DNA of 64,000 nucleotides from Carya illinoinensis (taxonomy: Eukaryota > Streptophyta > Magnoliopsida > Fagales > Juglandaceae), in contig NC_056765.1 of the NCBI RefSeq assembly GCF_018687715.1, forward strand, positions 434,001 to 498,000, read 5' to 3'. Position numbers and translations under genes: made by a program. A model generated the notes under the pieces. The model worked only from the letters and a program-made list of their open reading frames with translations, ran no database searches and was not told the DNA's origin. Below are positions 14,869 to 27,184 of the stretch, piece after piece; the first letter of the stretch is position 1, and each line of letters starts with the position of its first letter.

Positions 14869-17047
14869 ATGGGCAATTGGAGAAATCGCTCCTCCCGTAG
14901 AATTTTCCGTCATCATCGATCTCCATGGTCGCCCCCTAGAGAATTCGACCATTACATTCCTCCTGGTAACTCTATTATCTGTTGTTTTTTCTTTTACTTT
15001 ATTTAAATGTTTATCGTTTTAGTAAATTGGGTTTTGTTACTTTTGTAGAATGACGCTGCCATGGTTTTCTTATGTGCTTTATCTGAGATCTTCGTTTGAT
15101 TACTATTTTTATCAATTCTTTGATCCTATTTGTGGATTGGGTTTTTTGCTTTTCGTAGAATCGTTGGAATTGTTGTTTTTCTTGACCCTTTGTGGCCTCG
15201 TTTCTCAGTTCCATAACTGGTTTCTTATAATTCCTTGAAATTGTTCTATATAAAATTGTGGTATGTTCTCTATTGATTAGTAATTAACTGTATAAAGGAT
15301 AATGACTGTTGCATTCTTGTAATATTAGAAAGAGGAAGCCACAAAGTCTATTCTTATGTACTAATCCTACATTTGCAGATTTAGTGCCACTGGAAGTTAT
15401 TTGCTTTACACACGCGTGAGCGCGTGCGCGCACACACATCCTCCCAGTACGTATATATTAACAGGCTTTCCTTTTTTCTCACTGCGACTATTTATTTTTT
15501 GACTCTGAACCAGTCTAAAGATTTTATGCGTTCGAATAGATAGAGCATTCCTTCTAAAGATTATGTGCTTTAGGTTTAATTGGTTCTCGAATATTAGAAC
15601 TTTAGGTTCATTTTAATCAGAATCTCTTAGCTCCTGCCAGTTATCTTTGTCTACTCAATTATTGGTGTTAGAGATTTTAATGGGAAGGTTATGTAATTCT
15701 CGTGATTTTATTTATGTTGAACATGGCCTATCGGGCTCCATTGCTGCTTATATTTCTTATAGTTGATTTTATTTTCTTGTGAAGATAGCTGTTGTAGTTC
15801 ATGGGGTTTCTATTTTCATACAAATTATATTTCTTTGGTGTGTGTGGATAATTCTTATCAGCAGCAATAATGGATCTGAATGGACTCTTAAACTGATTTT
15901 ATATTTCTCTTCTTTTTTGTTTCTCTCTCCTGTAGAATGGAAAGATGGTGTGCCATTATGGGAAAAGAAATTCTGCACTTTGGTTGGATCGATACCATGG
16001 GGGAAGATAGTAGACACCAAGAATTTTATGTACTGCCATAATAATGTAGTCAGTTGGGATGATTCTGCTGGTGAAGAAGCATTTCAAAATGCAAAGAAAC
16101 GTTTTTGGTCTAAGATCAATTGCCTCCGCTGTGATATCTCTCTGCCTGATCCGGATATTTACATTGATGAGATAGATTGGAAACCCAACATTGATCCTGA
16201 ACTGATTAAGGAATTGGATCAATATTGCTTTGTTCCCGATGAGGAAGAACTCAATACACAGGTGAGGCATAAAAATAGAAACTCAAAAACAGCAGTGCAT
16301 GTTCCTTCAGAAGGCCATAATATGAACCAAGAATATGACAATCCTTGGGAATCTGACAATATGCAGGACAGTGGAGTTTTGGAAAATAGAGCACAGGGAT
16401 GGAACCAACGGGAGAACAAAAAAAATGATCGGAAAACTTTGAATAATGATGATAATCCTTGGGAGCACAGCTCCACTCAAGGCAATGGAGGTATGATGGA
16501 CAATGCATGGAGAAACTGTGGGGATAAGTCATGGGGTCATAATCAGGTAGGAAACTATGTCAGTCTCTCAAGCGAACGGAATAATACCGACAATACTTGG
16601 GAGCATGGCTGTCAGGGTGCTGCCTCCATGAATGATAAGAGGCGGGGTCATTTTGGGAAGAAAGCTTGGGGCTGGAACCAACAGGTGACAGAGAATTTGG
16701 ATAATGCTAACAATCCTTGGGAAAGCAGATATAATCGGAGCAGTGAATTAAAAGATCGAGGATGGAAAGATAATGTGGCAAATGCCTGGGGTTGGAAACA
16801 GTGGGACAATAGTAATAATGAGATTAAACACCAGGAATTAGGAAGAACTGGTGGAGGTTGGGGAACGTGGAATGAGGGTTGCAGGAAGAGAGAAGGTTCT
16901 CATCTGTATGTGCAGGGTACCAAAAGCTCTAGATTTGGAGGGGATGGTAATCAAAGAAGGCGTTGCTGGAGGGGGCAAACAAATAAAAGAGTCAGTTTTG
17001 GCCGTGAGTACTCAGAGATCAAGAATGGGCTTCCATCTTTTTATTAG
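14869..17047 (+). CDS. Unrecognised Trp/Gly-repeat protein, 402 aa
   Basis: Two exons, 14869-14965 and 15936-17047. The intron is GT-AG, and the codon after Gly/Pro-rich residues 1-32 is split across it. Exon 1 encodes a basic Arg/His-rich head (MGNWRNRSSRRIFRHHRSP). Residues 33-145 form a probable folded domain (EWKDGVPLWEKKFC, IPWGKIV, WDDSAGEEAFQNAKKRFW) ending in an acidic patch (PDEEE). From about residue 150 the protein is low-complexity and Asn/Asp/Lys/Trp-rich. NPWE/NTWE/NAW motifs alternate with GW or WG dipeptides (QGWNQ, KSWGHN, KAWGWNQ, RGWKDN, NAWGWKQW, GGGWGTW). The tail is basic. I do not recognise a named family. GW/WG repeats in disordered protein are known Argonaute-hook features, but that role here is inference. 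Confidence 0.85.
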
Positions 17048-17684
17048 TAGAATTCTCAACTTCTGATTTATTGTTATAAATATCAGAAATCTGTCCATTG
17101 AGTTGGGAGAAGCAGATTCTTTCAATAGCAGGTTTTTTGTGTTGTTTCATACCCTTATTAAGCAAGGGTTTGTTATGTGCTTATTGAATGCAATTCATTT
17201 GACAGTAGAAGGGATAAAATATGAAACAATCCGAGTTGTACAAGAGCTGTGGGATTTAATTTGCAGTTTCCTTTAGAAGAGAAGTACATACAGATATTTT
17301 AGGACCTTTTTTTGTCTGTGACATAAGTAAAGATCTATATATGAATATTTTAGATTATGGCTCTTTTTAGTTGCCCCAGTTGTGTGAGTTTATGTCGAGC
17401 TCATATAATGGTTCATTCTATCCTATGACATGGGAATTAGTTGAGATATTCAAGAAGATATTCCAATTCCAATTCCATGCAGTCTTATTACAGCATTATG
17501 TTTCTTGGTTAGTGATATCTACAATACCAAAGCCACCTACCTACTTTGTCTTCCTCCATGAAGAAGCTCAAATTTTTCAGGAAAGGATACCTCTTTTCCT
17601 CTCCCACCTACAATGTGATCTCTGGTTGCTCCATACCTTTTGCTTTCTCTCAATTCACATGAATTTTCTACAGTTTCGAGGAAT
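17048..17684. other. 3' flank of the Trp/Gly-repeat gene
   Basis: This likely includes the 3' UTR. A plus-strand open frame beginning at 17371 has no family signature and runs into a retroposed tail, so it is not called as a gene. Confidence 0.5.
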
Positions 17685-17736
17685 TTTCATTCGTATGAAT
17701 AAAAACTTCTTATTACTTATAAAAAAAAAAAAAACA
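17685..17736 (+). mobile_element. Ultra-short retroposed LINE tail (52 bp)
   Basis: Flanked by a 13-bp direct repeat AGTTTCGAGGAAT (17672-17684 and 17737-17749). The insert ends TTATTACTTATAAAAA..., the 3' end shared with several LINE pieces in this window. A target duplication and poly-A show insertion by target-primed reverse transcription with extreme 5' truncation. Confidence 0.8.
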
Positions 17737-17749
17737 AGTTTCGAGGAAT

Positions 17750-18911
17750 GTTAAATTTTCCCAATAGAAGTCTTTTCTATTAGTTACAACATAAAAAAAG
17801 TCTTTTCTATTAGTTACGACAACAAATAGGTAGCCATATATATTTTTCGGTTTTCTTTTCCATGTTTTAAGGACCCGATGTCCTCTTCTTAGCAACCAAG
17901 ACAATTAGAAGTTTATTGGAACAAAAAAATTACTAGTTCTGGGTACCATTTGAAGAACCTCAATGTGAACCTCACCATTTGCAGTCAACTAATTCACCCG
18001 CCGGTCTATTAAAATGGTGGGCAGTCAAGTATAAGGGAGTGGATGCTGTGGATTCAAGTCCCGTCTTTTATGAACATGGGAAAAAGAGAAACAAAAATGG
18101 TAGGCATCCGTGCCCTTGCAACTCTCTTGTTAGATGAATTATATGTTTATATCCCCACAGTTCGATGGGTGTCTCAATTCAAAGCAGCAATTCATGGTTG
18201 AACTGCGTACAGAAAACCCAGTTCTCAAAAAAGGGATTAATAGGCTTAGAGATATATATCGACTAGGATAGTGGCCTTCTATATATGCAAATGCATGTAT
18301 CTGTTACATCAAGTTATTTTCTGAAGGAACATATCTACTCAAGAACAGAAGTTTGAGACCCAAAGATTCAGATAAATGTCCGACAAAACTTACACAATTA
18401 TAGATCACTCAAGCAAAGTGGATATCTTAGGCAGCAAGACCAGCGTACAAGATATGGTTTAATTGAAAGCTTAAAATGTATGCAATGTCCATCGGCGTAA
18501 TATGCTGCCATCTTGAAATCAAACTCCTATTTAGGCTTGACATCAGGAGAAGAAACACAGAGGAAACAGCAGAATAAATTGAAGAGGCTGCAAAGTGGAC
18601 AAAGAACAAGATTGTTCAAGTATAAGAAATATGGTGACCAATAACTAGGACGAAGGTAATTTTCTACCAATAATAACCTTACCATTCGTGAACACAGGAA
18701 CGCTTTATTTGGTGATCTTCATCAACTGAGACTGTATTTCCCTTCTTTGCTGAACGTGGAGTACTCTCTGCTGGTCAGTTTTGGTGCATAATTCAACAAG
18801 TCCAAGGAATCCAGGAAATTGGAATTACTTATCCAAACGATAAAACATTTATCCTGAAAGAATTTGAGAAGAAAACGGATGCGCAGAGCAACGGATATAT
18901 TTATTCTGCGA
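17750..18911. other. Gene-free intergenic region
   Basis: No family-bearing frame on either strand. A short direct repeat of TCTTTTCTATTAGTTAC occurs at 17771-17787 and 17801-17817. Nothing else recognisable. Confidence 0.5.
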
Positions 18912-18917
18912 GCGCCC

Positions 18918-18981
<64 letters not shown>

Positions 18982-18984
18982 CAC

Positions 18985-19023
<39 letters not shown>
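18918..19023. repeat. (GT)n(GA)n and 37-base poly-G tract
   Basis: About 25 bases of GT are followed by about 38 bases of GA (one interruption), then ACACCC and an uninterrupted run of 37 G at 18987-19023. Open frames encoding poly-Gly or poly-Pro across it are artefacts. The exact G count is sensitive to sequencing and assembly error. Confidence 0.95.
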
Positions 19024-19024
<1 letters not shown>

Positions 19025-19552
19025 ATGGAAAAGACCTGTTTGTGATGGGTGCTTGCCACTTTCTTCCTGTTGTCCATCCTTGGCCATTGTCGAGCAGAAG
19101 AACGGTACGTAATAGTCAAAAGATGTATTTTGTATTTGTACACCCTGAGTTTCTGCTTACCACTTCTATATGCATATATATACACATGCAAATGGGTGAA
19201 GGAATTTCAATGTGGGATTTTCCTTGTTTTGGCTTTGTTTATGCCTCTAAAGTTAAGAATCTATTGTATATATATATTCGAAAGCATATAATCTTACGCA
19301 ATAACTCATCTTCTTTCTTACGTTAGCATGTTGTTACTGTATATATAGCTTTTGTTTATCAAGATAGCTCTCAGTTGCATATGAATAATGCTAATATTAT
19401 CTTTTTACAAATTTAATTACAGGTGACATTTTCCTGAATATATGTCATGCTGTTATATATTCTAAGTAAATGGGACAATTTCTTTGTTACTTTCTGCGCA
19501 AAATTTCAAAAAAGTAAAACATGTAACGCAATTAATCGGTTGACGGTCTCAT

Positions 19553-20060
19553 TTGGATGTTGAGCTGAGTTGAGTTTTTTATGAATAGCAGTGAGTTGAG
19601 ATGATGAATTGAATTTTGTAGAGTCTACCTAAGATGAATTTATATGTGTTCGAATGGTAATATGAGTTTAAATGTAGAGTAAAGCTTGTATGCCGCTCGT
19701 AGTTGACCGCTATAGTGTACCACTGGTCAATTTTTTTTTTTTTTTTGTACTTAGTGATTAAGAAGTAATTTTAAATGTATTGGTATATTTTTTTATTTTT
19801 AAAAGATATTTAAAAAATATGAAAAGAAAAAAATTTATTTTATTTTATTTTATTTGCAAGGGGCAGCACGCCCAGCAATAAATTCTAGGCGGCATAGTAG
19901 TGTCGTCCTTAAATGTATTTATGAAAAGTTAAAAAATGTTGCAGCTCTCACGTGTAAATAGGTTTTGAATTGAAATGAGTTTAATAATTTGATAGTTGAG
20001 TGTTTATATGTTAAATTCAGCTTAAAATTAGACTGAACTAAGTTGGATTCTACTTTACTG
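19553..20060. mobile_element. GAGTTGAG-type MITE, split by a second MITE
   Basis: The left part starts about 19553 (CATTTGGATGTTGAGCTGAG) and the right part resumes at 19909, with recurring TTGAGTT/AATTGAAATGAG pieces. Similar sequence in the opposite orientation, rich in CATCTCATCTCAT, lies at 30536-30712 and partly at 20386-20450. The boundaries are approximate. Assignment to a DNA-transposon derivative is by repetition and the GTTTGGAT-like end only. Confidence 0.5.
19677..19908. mobile_element. Mutator-type MITE, 232 bp, nested
   Basis: Perfect 9-bp direct repeats TTAAATGTA (19668-19676 and 19909-19917) flank it. Terminal similarity is weak: both ends carry TATGCCGC about 12 bases in, in inverted orientation. 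Non-coding. A 9-bp duplication is the Mutator signature. Confidence 0.72.
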
Positions 20061-21061
20061 GTATGATCCTCTAGGACAAAAAAGGAGGGTCGGTCAGTAG
20101 TTCTAACTTATATAATCATTCTCAAACACTTTATTGGGCAGAATCAAAATGTGCACCACAGTTTCTAAGATTGGAATAGAATGTAAAACTCCACTTAATG
20201 ATTAAAATAGGCATATTAAACTCTACCTGTACGCATTGCACCTGGACTCATATTAAACTCTTACCTGTACGCATTGCCCTTGGACTCTCGAATATATACC
20301 TTAACCTGTCCGCATTTCTTATCATCGTGAGAAGAATATTTTTTTGAAGTGAAAAGAGAGCACCCAAAATTTGATGAGATTCTCCAAACACTTTTGGATA
20401 TAGAAACGGTTTCATTTCATCTCATTTCATCTCATCATTACTAGAAATAAACTGTAGTTTGAGCTCAGTGTCCTTGAATTTTGGTAGTAGTTCTGTTGCA
20501 AATAGTTTAGGCGCCCGAAAAATACACTGGAGAAAACAACCACCTTATATGAAATCTAAACTTCAAGAGATATTTGAGAACATACAAGTAGGGTGGATGT
20601 TCTCTGGATTCCCATTTGCTTGGACCTCTCTAATGTGAACGAATAAGAAGTCGGTGCGGATTCAAGACATCAAAACACCAAATTTACCTTAAATGTGAGG
20701 CCTCTGAAAATATATATTGACACTGTCAACATTCTAAATTCCATACACGTATATACGACAGTGATTTCTGGCTGTGCTGTGCCCCAAGCAGCCAAATAAA
20801 GGTTTGGCCATGAATTCTAACATTTCTATACATTCACTAATCTTCAAGTACTTGAAAAGTCTACTAAATTGTCAGGCTGTAAATAATTAGTTCTGACTGT
20901 GTTCTCGTGCTTGGATGGTGATCAGGATAAACCAGGGGAACCAAACATAACCCGACTTGCTCATTTCTTCTCGCCTGATGAGTTCCTTGATGTGAGTAGA
21001 CAAGAGCAACAAACCATCCAAAATGAAGACGTAGAAGCAATCAATCACGCTACGGGATATA
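20061..21061. other. Intergenic, 3' flank of the glycosyltransferase gene
   Basis: It contains a short tandem duplication (ACCTGTACGCATTGC at about 20225 and 20266) and a partial CATTTCATCTCAT repeat at 20410-20445. The region next to 21061 is the expected 3' UTR of the minus-strand gene. No independent gene was seen. Confidence 0.5.
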
Positions 21062-24000
21062 TCACACTTCTGTGATAAGGGGGACATCATCCATTCCTGG
21101 TGGGGACAACGGTGGAACAGCTGCTTCATAACATGCAGCAGATTCAATATTCAAGACCTTCCTAACAGTAGCCTGATACTCTCTGCCTCTACCAATCCTT
21201 CTTGATGGAAGGGATTCAGAGGCAGCAGCTCTAGACGAGTTACGACTCCCAATGGATGAAAAAAATTTCCCCTTTGAACGATTCGTTGGGGCAGATGCAA
21301 TAATAGAGCTGAAGATACCGGACTCCCGCAAGCCTTGTATTATGGCCTGAAATGTTAAAAAGAAAAATAAGAGAACCCTGCAGCAAAATATAAAAAGAAA
21401 TAAAAGAATAACTTTATACTAACAGAAACATTAATAGATTAATAGAAAGTGTGACTACAAAGAGTTTTGTCATTTGGAGGGAACTCTTTCTTATCTATTA
21501 ATTCCATAGGCAATGGGATGAGAAGACCTTCCAGCTCAGATTTATAATGAATAGCATTGTCTTATATCTGTTTGTTTTTCTCTTTCTTATTTCTTCCTTT
21601 TAATCTTAAATTCATTCCTCCCATCTCTTTCATTGAAGAATCATGCTTACCATGGGAGCATATATGCGAGTTAATATACCCTTCTTCAGCAGTTTCATTT
21701 TTATATCTTTGTCACCCCACACAATATGTTCCCGGTACCTAGTAGTAGAATAGAAAAGCCAAAAACAATATATTTAGTGTGAAGCAAGGAGGAAAAAATT
21801 TATAAGACCCAAAATCAATTATTTGGATATAAAGAATTCACGGTGGGCTCAAAATGAAACATTACACGAGGGAAAGAAAAAAAATTATTTTCTCCATTCA
21901 AAATTTACCAGTTTAGCATTTCGGCCTCTGTTGCTGTTGAAGCAATTATGAATGCCTGCAATGTATTATTTTTATTAGTACACTGAAGGCATCATCAGAA
22001 GGGAACACAATCCGGAAAAGGAAGATAAAATAGACTACTGGCTGCCGGGATTCTAATACAAATTAATCACTTTGGTATAGATTTGAGCTATGAAAGATCA
22101 AAATAAGCCTAAAAATTCTGGTAAGCAGGCTCATGCTCAACATTCATATGGCAGCTGACTAACATCGTGACTAATAATCCATAAATGCTTTCATCCAATG
22201 GCAGCATCAAAAACATCCTTTTTAGGATTTCATGATCAACTAATAACTATGCATAATAGTAATCACTAATTCCCAGGTCAATCCAACACACCCTAGACCG
22301 CTTTTCATTAAAACTAGCAAATAAAAAGATGCCATGTCGCTGTTTAGGGATTTTGAGGAGAAGGAACGTTCAACTGAAGGGTTTAGGGATTTTTTTTTTT
22401 TATATCATACTTTACTTCTTTGGGCTTCCTCTATTGTACTGAATGGCACTTCTTTCAATGATCTCTATGCTGCTTTCCGCAGCTTTTAGCTTGTATCTAG
22501 GCACTTTTGTATACCCCTTGTGTACTCGGGCCTAGCCTATTTTTCATGATTAATATATTTCTTCTTACTTGTCCAAAAAAAATAAAAAATAAAAAATAAA
22601 AAGAGGCCATGTCATCATTTCCTTGAGGAGGATTATCATTCATTTAGATCTCATTGGCTGGTTACATGATCAGTCCCCTTTTCCTTTACAACTTCTGTTA
22701 GGCTTCAAGAATTTCACACCAACCAAATTTTCTCTGTTGTTCTTCCCTTAAATACTTGCAAAGCACACATAAGCATGTACTAGGGACTACGACTGCTTGA
22801 TATTTATTGCACATGGAAACTATCTAGTTCTTCCCTAAAATGCTTACTGTGTTCCATAATCTTGTACGTGCTGCATATTATGCTTGGATAACAGTACATG
22901 CCACAGAAGAAAAACAAGACAAATTACTGGACTCACAGATCTGTCAAATTCCAACATAAAGCATCTTTTGACATCCTCCTTTGTAGGCTTGCAGCCACAT
23001 CGATCACGCCTAGAGGTCAAGTCTGAAAATTTGGCATATGTGTAGTGTAGAACAGCAGCCTCCTCCAATTTAATTTCTCTAGCAGCAATAATACCAATGA
23101 AATTTGACATCAGTAAGCCAATTGTAAAGACACTTTTTTCCTACACTCTGAAATTAATTAACATACTTTGGGGATTTCATATAATTGTGCCATCTGTGTG
23201 CACCATTGGGACGAAGATGATCTTGAATCCGAGCAGCTGATTTCCCATTTCCATAAGTCAAAAAGTAGTTTGGATTACCATGAGTCGATTCTTTGTACAT
23301 GCCAAAATATGTGTCCTTTGGAAGATGGTCATAATTCCTCTTGAACATTGACACCTGTTTGCATACAAGAAGGCATGCATCAAGTACCATATAGGCATTC
23401 TCAAAGATATACCAACATAATGACACAGCATTTTCTGTGGAGAATATTAATCTCTCATTTGTTGACCATGGAATCATGTTAATTGGAAAGGTGCTTCGAA
23501 ATTTGCCATGCGGAGACACACCTATATAGTCAAATAGCAAGCAACTGAATTGGTGGAGACCAAACTTGGGTTAAATTGTAGAATATTCCTTAATTATTGT
23601 TTTATCCATACTGATATATTAATCAAATATTGAATGTTCTAAGAATCATCATGTCTAACCAAGCCTAGTCCCAAGTTACTTGAAATCATGGCAAACAGAT
23701 CCTGACCTTCAACTACCTATTTTTTTTTTTTTGATAGGTACCTTCAACTACCTATTACTTGCATGCATTTTAACCATCTTATACAGTTCAATCTGATACA
23801 GAATACTGTGCCCTTGAACTCCACAGAAAATATTTTACAATACAAGAGAACTAGTTTTGAAGAAATCATACACCTAACAACCTTTATTGCCAACAGGCCG
23901 GATGGAAAAAAGGGTTGCCAGTCCTCAGTAAACTAGGTCAGCATTCCAAAAGTTGTATTGTTCTAGCATTCATCCGTAAATAGTCCAGTAAAAATGGATT

Positions 24001-27000
24001 GTGTTATCCATTATATTATTGATATCACTCCTGTGTGCTTGAGCTATGCCTAATCCTCGTCAATAAAATCTTTATTTACTGATAAAAAAAATTATATTAT
24101 TAATATCACTGACTTTGAAGCATTCTGAATGTCATAATCCACAAATTTATGAGCTCATCATGATGATGAACATGAAACCAGTAGACATCTGAGTCTAATT
24201 CTTGAAGGGGACAACAAAACAAAAAACACTAGGAATCTAAAATGTTTAAGATGGTAATGATGATGACAATGGATTACCTCTGTAAAAGGTTCCTTAATAT
24301 CCTCTCGTTCAACACTGCTTTCCTAAAGGAACAAATACCGCAGTTAGTTATAAAAAAAGTAACAAATATCATGCTCATAGTAGAAGATTGTAAGGACAAA
24401 ATGATAAGAGTAGCATGTTCAACCATCTTTAACAAGCTCTCTTACTGCATATTGCCACTTGCATACAAATCTAAAAAAGTTAAACAATTTCACTCACATA
24501 ATTAGGAAAGATAACCATATCCACATTTCCAGGCACATCAAGCAGCAGCTGCTTCAAGGAATACTCCCGAGCACCAGCTGGGTGTAGTAACTCATCAGTG
24601 TCTAGATGGATTATCCAGTCCATACCAGCATCCTGATGTTTTAATGAACATAGAAGTATGTTAATATTATTTTCAAAATGTTAAAATAAAAGCAGAGATA
24701 TGAGATACACGAGAATACTATCTTCCATACCCGTGCCATCACAATTGCCATCTCCATATTGAGAGATTGCTTCACAAACAGCTCATAATTGCATGGCTTG
24801 TAAAAGAAGCTTGAAAGCCATGTCTCATTCCAAATCCGGCTGATGGTACAATACACATTGTGCATTAGCGAAAAATCATCAAAACAAACAAAATATCTTA
24901 TAAAGAGATGAAATTAGAAATATGTCTAATACTAGTTTGGAGAAGTTACACCTATCAAATACTGGGAGTTGGTTACATACAGCAATTATGTTCAAGCAAG
25001 AAAAACTCCAGAAAGAAAGAGAGAAGGAAAAACAGATATATATGTATGCACACACATGCACATATACTGAATGGTCTACACTATCTGGAAAACTAACTAA
25101 ACATAAAAAAAGGTAATATGACACTGAAAATTAACAGAAAAATATCTACATCTCTCTTTCCCCTCCAAAGTTATCAAATCTCTGAAGAGGACAGAAGGCA
25201 AGTGGAAAATAATCTATATTATTTTCTTCTTTGGTGAGTAATAATCTCGATTATTTTTTATACGTAACAAAGATTTCATTAAACATGCAAAAGGTACAAT
25301 CCAAGTACACAAGATATATACAAGAGAGTCACCTATCTAGAAGCAGAAAAAATACAATAAAGTCAAGGAAATTAAGCCCACTAAATTCTAATGGAGCTGT
25401 CCAGTGTAGGAGAGTTGAAGAAGAAACTCTTGAGCTCCTTCATCATCCGTTCAGGTCCCCAAAACCTCAATCATCCCTTTCCCTCCATGCACAACATAGG
25501 AGGAAAGTAGGGACCATTTTCAGTATGCTGAATGGATTAATTTCAAATCAAACATTTTTTTTCAAGTCAAACATATTTGATGCAACCATAAAAGTGACAG
25601 TCAACATACCTCTTAGCCTGTTGTTCTTCCAGCTCTTTCGTTCTATATATCACTTTCACTCCCTGAGAAAGCAAGACAAAAATCATGCTTCAAGAGTTTC
25701 ATAGATTAAACATCACAAAAATAAAAGTGGCACAACTCCGTTTAAAAAATAAGCTGTGTTAAACAAAACTCAACCAATCAGTTTAGCAGATATGCATTGA
25801 CTTACAGGGATAGATTCCAGAACTTTTGACACGTCGGGAGATGCAGCCTTTCCTTCCACAAAAAGAAGAAAGGCTGAGACTCCAATAACCTTGTGGTAAA
25901 ACATCCATGGCAAAATCTGCTCCAAGCCAGCTGATGTACTTGTCGTAATACATATCTACACATTCAGAAGCAAAGCCACAGGAGGTTAAAAACAATGATT
26001 TAATTCAGTATACATGTAGCATAGAAAAGCTATAGACATCGCCCGCAACTGAAAGCCATTGTCCAATTAGTCGCATTACATGATTGAACCCACAATAGTA
26101 CTTTTAAGTATAACGACATCTGGCTCAAATTCCAATTTCCCAAAAGCAAAATCCAAGATCAGATCAATTCAATAATCTACAACAGTAATATAACAGAACT
26201 CTCTATTTCCTACTATCACACAAACCAAACGGTTCATTAATTAACGTATGAGTTACCATATTAACCCAAAAACCCAAAAAATGGTTAACAAATAAAGCCC
26301 CGGTTTAGAAAACCCAATTCAAAATTTTGCCAAGAACCAACCTTCTCGGTAACAGGTCAGAACGTAGCAAATGAAATGCCACTCAACTAAGTATGATAAA
26401 CAAACAACCGCACTTGAGCTAACTTCCGGCAACCACGAGAAGATAAAAGCACAAGCTTCACCACTTTGAGCCCCTTTACTTAACCTTAATGTTTTCCTCA
26501 GCAACCAAGTTTAGTGTCAGCCACACCACGAATACATAACCTTATATTAAAATAATCACTAGAATGTAGTCTAAAGTAAGCAAAACCCAGATTCAGGTCA
26601 CTCCCAGAATCTGAAATATCATTAAGAACTAAAATTTGCCTCAGAAATGCGAACAAGGAAAAGAAAATTAACGAAACAGATCAGCCTAAAAAACCAGATT
26701 ATCGTCAAGAGTCAAACTTTCGGTCTTAGATTGGACCAGGAGTCAAACTCTCGGGGCAGCACACTAAAATCCAAGCCATAATGCGCAAAACCCAGAAACA
26801 CATCAACCTACAAAGCGAAGAATTTTCAAAAAAGAACCAAACCTTGGGCCTCAGATTGGACCCGTAGTCGAACTTCCAGCCGTGATAGTAAGGGAACGAA
26901 GGGGAAGCGCCGCGACCGAGGCTGACGCAGTCGGAGGGAGAAGAGTGGTGGGCAGTTGGGGAGAGAGGGGAGGGGTCCATCCCGGGGAACAGGTGTTGGG

Positions 27001-27184
27001 ACCCAGGTGGGGCCCAGCGGGTGGTGGGGTCGGTGATCCCACCACGCCATTGGAGGACAAAGGCCAAGGTGGCGAGTGTGAGAGGGAGCAGAGTGAGAAG
27101 GAGGAGGACCTTGGAGTTGAAGGAGCTCGAGAGGGAAGATTGGTTGGGACGGAGCACGACCTGGAGGTGCTGGTAGTTGGGCAT
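21062..27184 (-). CDS. KOB1: Type II membrane glycosyltransferase, probably KOBITO1-like, 527 aa
   Basis: Eleven exons: 26843-27184, 25806-25955, 25610-25662, 24731-24839, 24498-24632, 24278-24322, 23167-23354, 22937-23078, 21909-21955, 21651-21738, 21062-21346. Every junction is GT-AG with phase preserved. I chose [11 protein letters not shown] as the start. An in-frame Met 23 codons upstream is possible. A short cytosolic tail is followed by one membrane helix (residues 26-46) and the QWRGG stem. The catalytic domain begins [20 protein letters not shown] at about 116, and the DTD metal-binding motif is at 229-231 ([13 protein letters not shown]). RRDRCGCKP lies further on, and the C-terminus is Ser/Arg-rich. 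A GT2-like fold is well supported. The KOB1/ELD1 name, a protein needed for cellulose deposition and cell elongation, rests on remembered similarity and length and is less certain. Introns carry LINE tails. Confidence 0.85.
22339..22600 (+). mobile_element. 5'-truncated LINE in an intron of the glycosyltransferase
   Basis: A 13-bp imperfect target duplication, AAGATGCCATGTC (22326-22338) and AAGAGGCCATGTC (22601-22613), flanks a 262-bp piece. Its end (TGTGTACTCGGGCCTAGCC, then TTCTTACTTGTC and an A-rich tail) matches the 3' end of the LINEs at 31431-32114 and 33110-33813. It is inserted antisense to the host gene. Confidence 0.8.
23723..23739 (-). mobile_element. 17-bp retroposed LINE tail with 17-bp target duplication
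   Basis: ACCTTCAACTACCTATT occurs at 23706-23722 and again at 23740-23756. Between them is only a T run plus GATAGGT, which on the minus strand is ACCTATC plus poly-A, the terminal bases of the local LINE family. It lies in intron 6 of the glycosyltransferase gene. Confidence 0.7.
24030..24090 (+). mobile_element. 61-bp retroposed LINE tail
   Basis: A 20-bp direct repeat ATTATATTATTGATATCACT (24010-24029, with one mismatch at 24091-24110) flanks an insert that starts CCTGTGTGCTTGAGC and ends in poly-A. The insert matches the LINE 3' end. It lies in intron 6 of the glycosyltransferase gene. Confidence 0.82.
25255..25345 (-). mobile_element. LINE 3'-end piece, minus strand
   Basis: On the minus strand it reads CTCTTGTATATATCTTGTGT, then ACTTGG and TTTAATGAAATC. 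This is a diverged copy of the same LINE 3' end. I found no target duplication. It lies in intron 3 of the glycosyltransferase gene. Confidence 0.55.

Noticed and set aside
17371..17754. 127-codon frame after the Trp/Gly-repeat gene
   Set aside because: It runs through a retroposed A-tailed insert and has no family signature.
18722..19326. Overlapping frames encoding poly-Gly, poly-Pro and Ser-Leu repeats
   Set aside because: All are produced by the GT/GA/poly-G tract, with no conserved sequence on either side.
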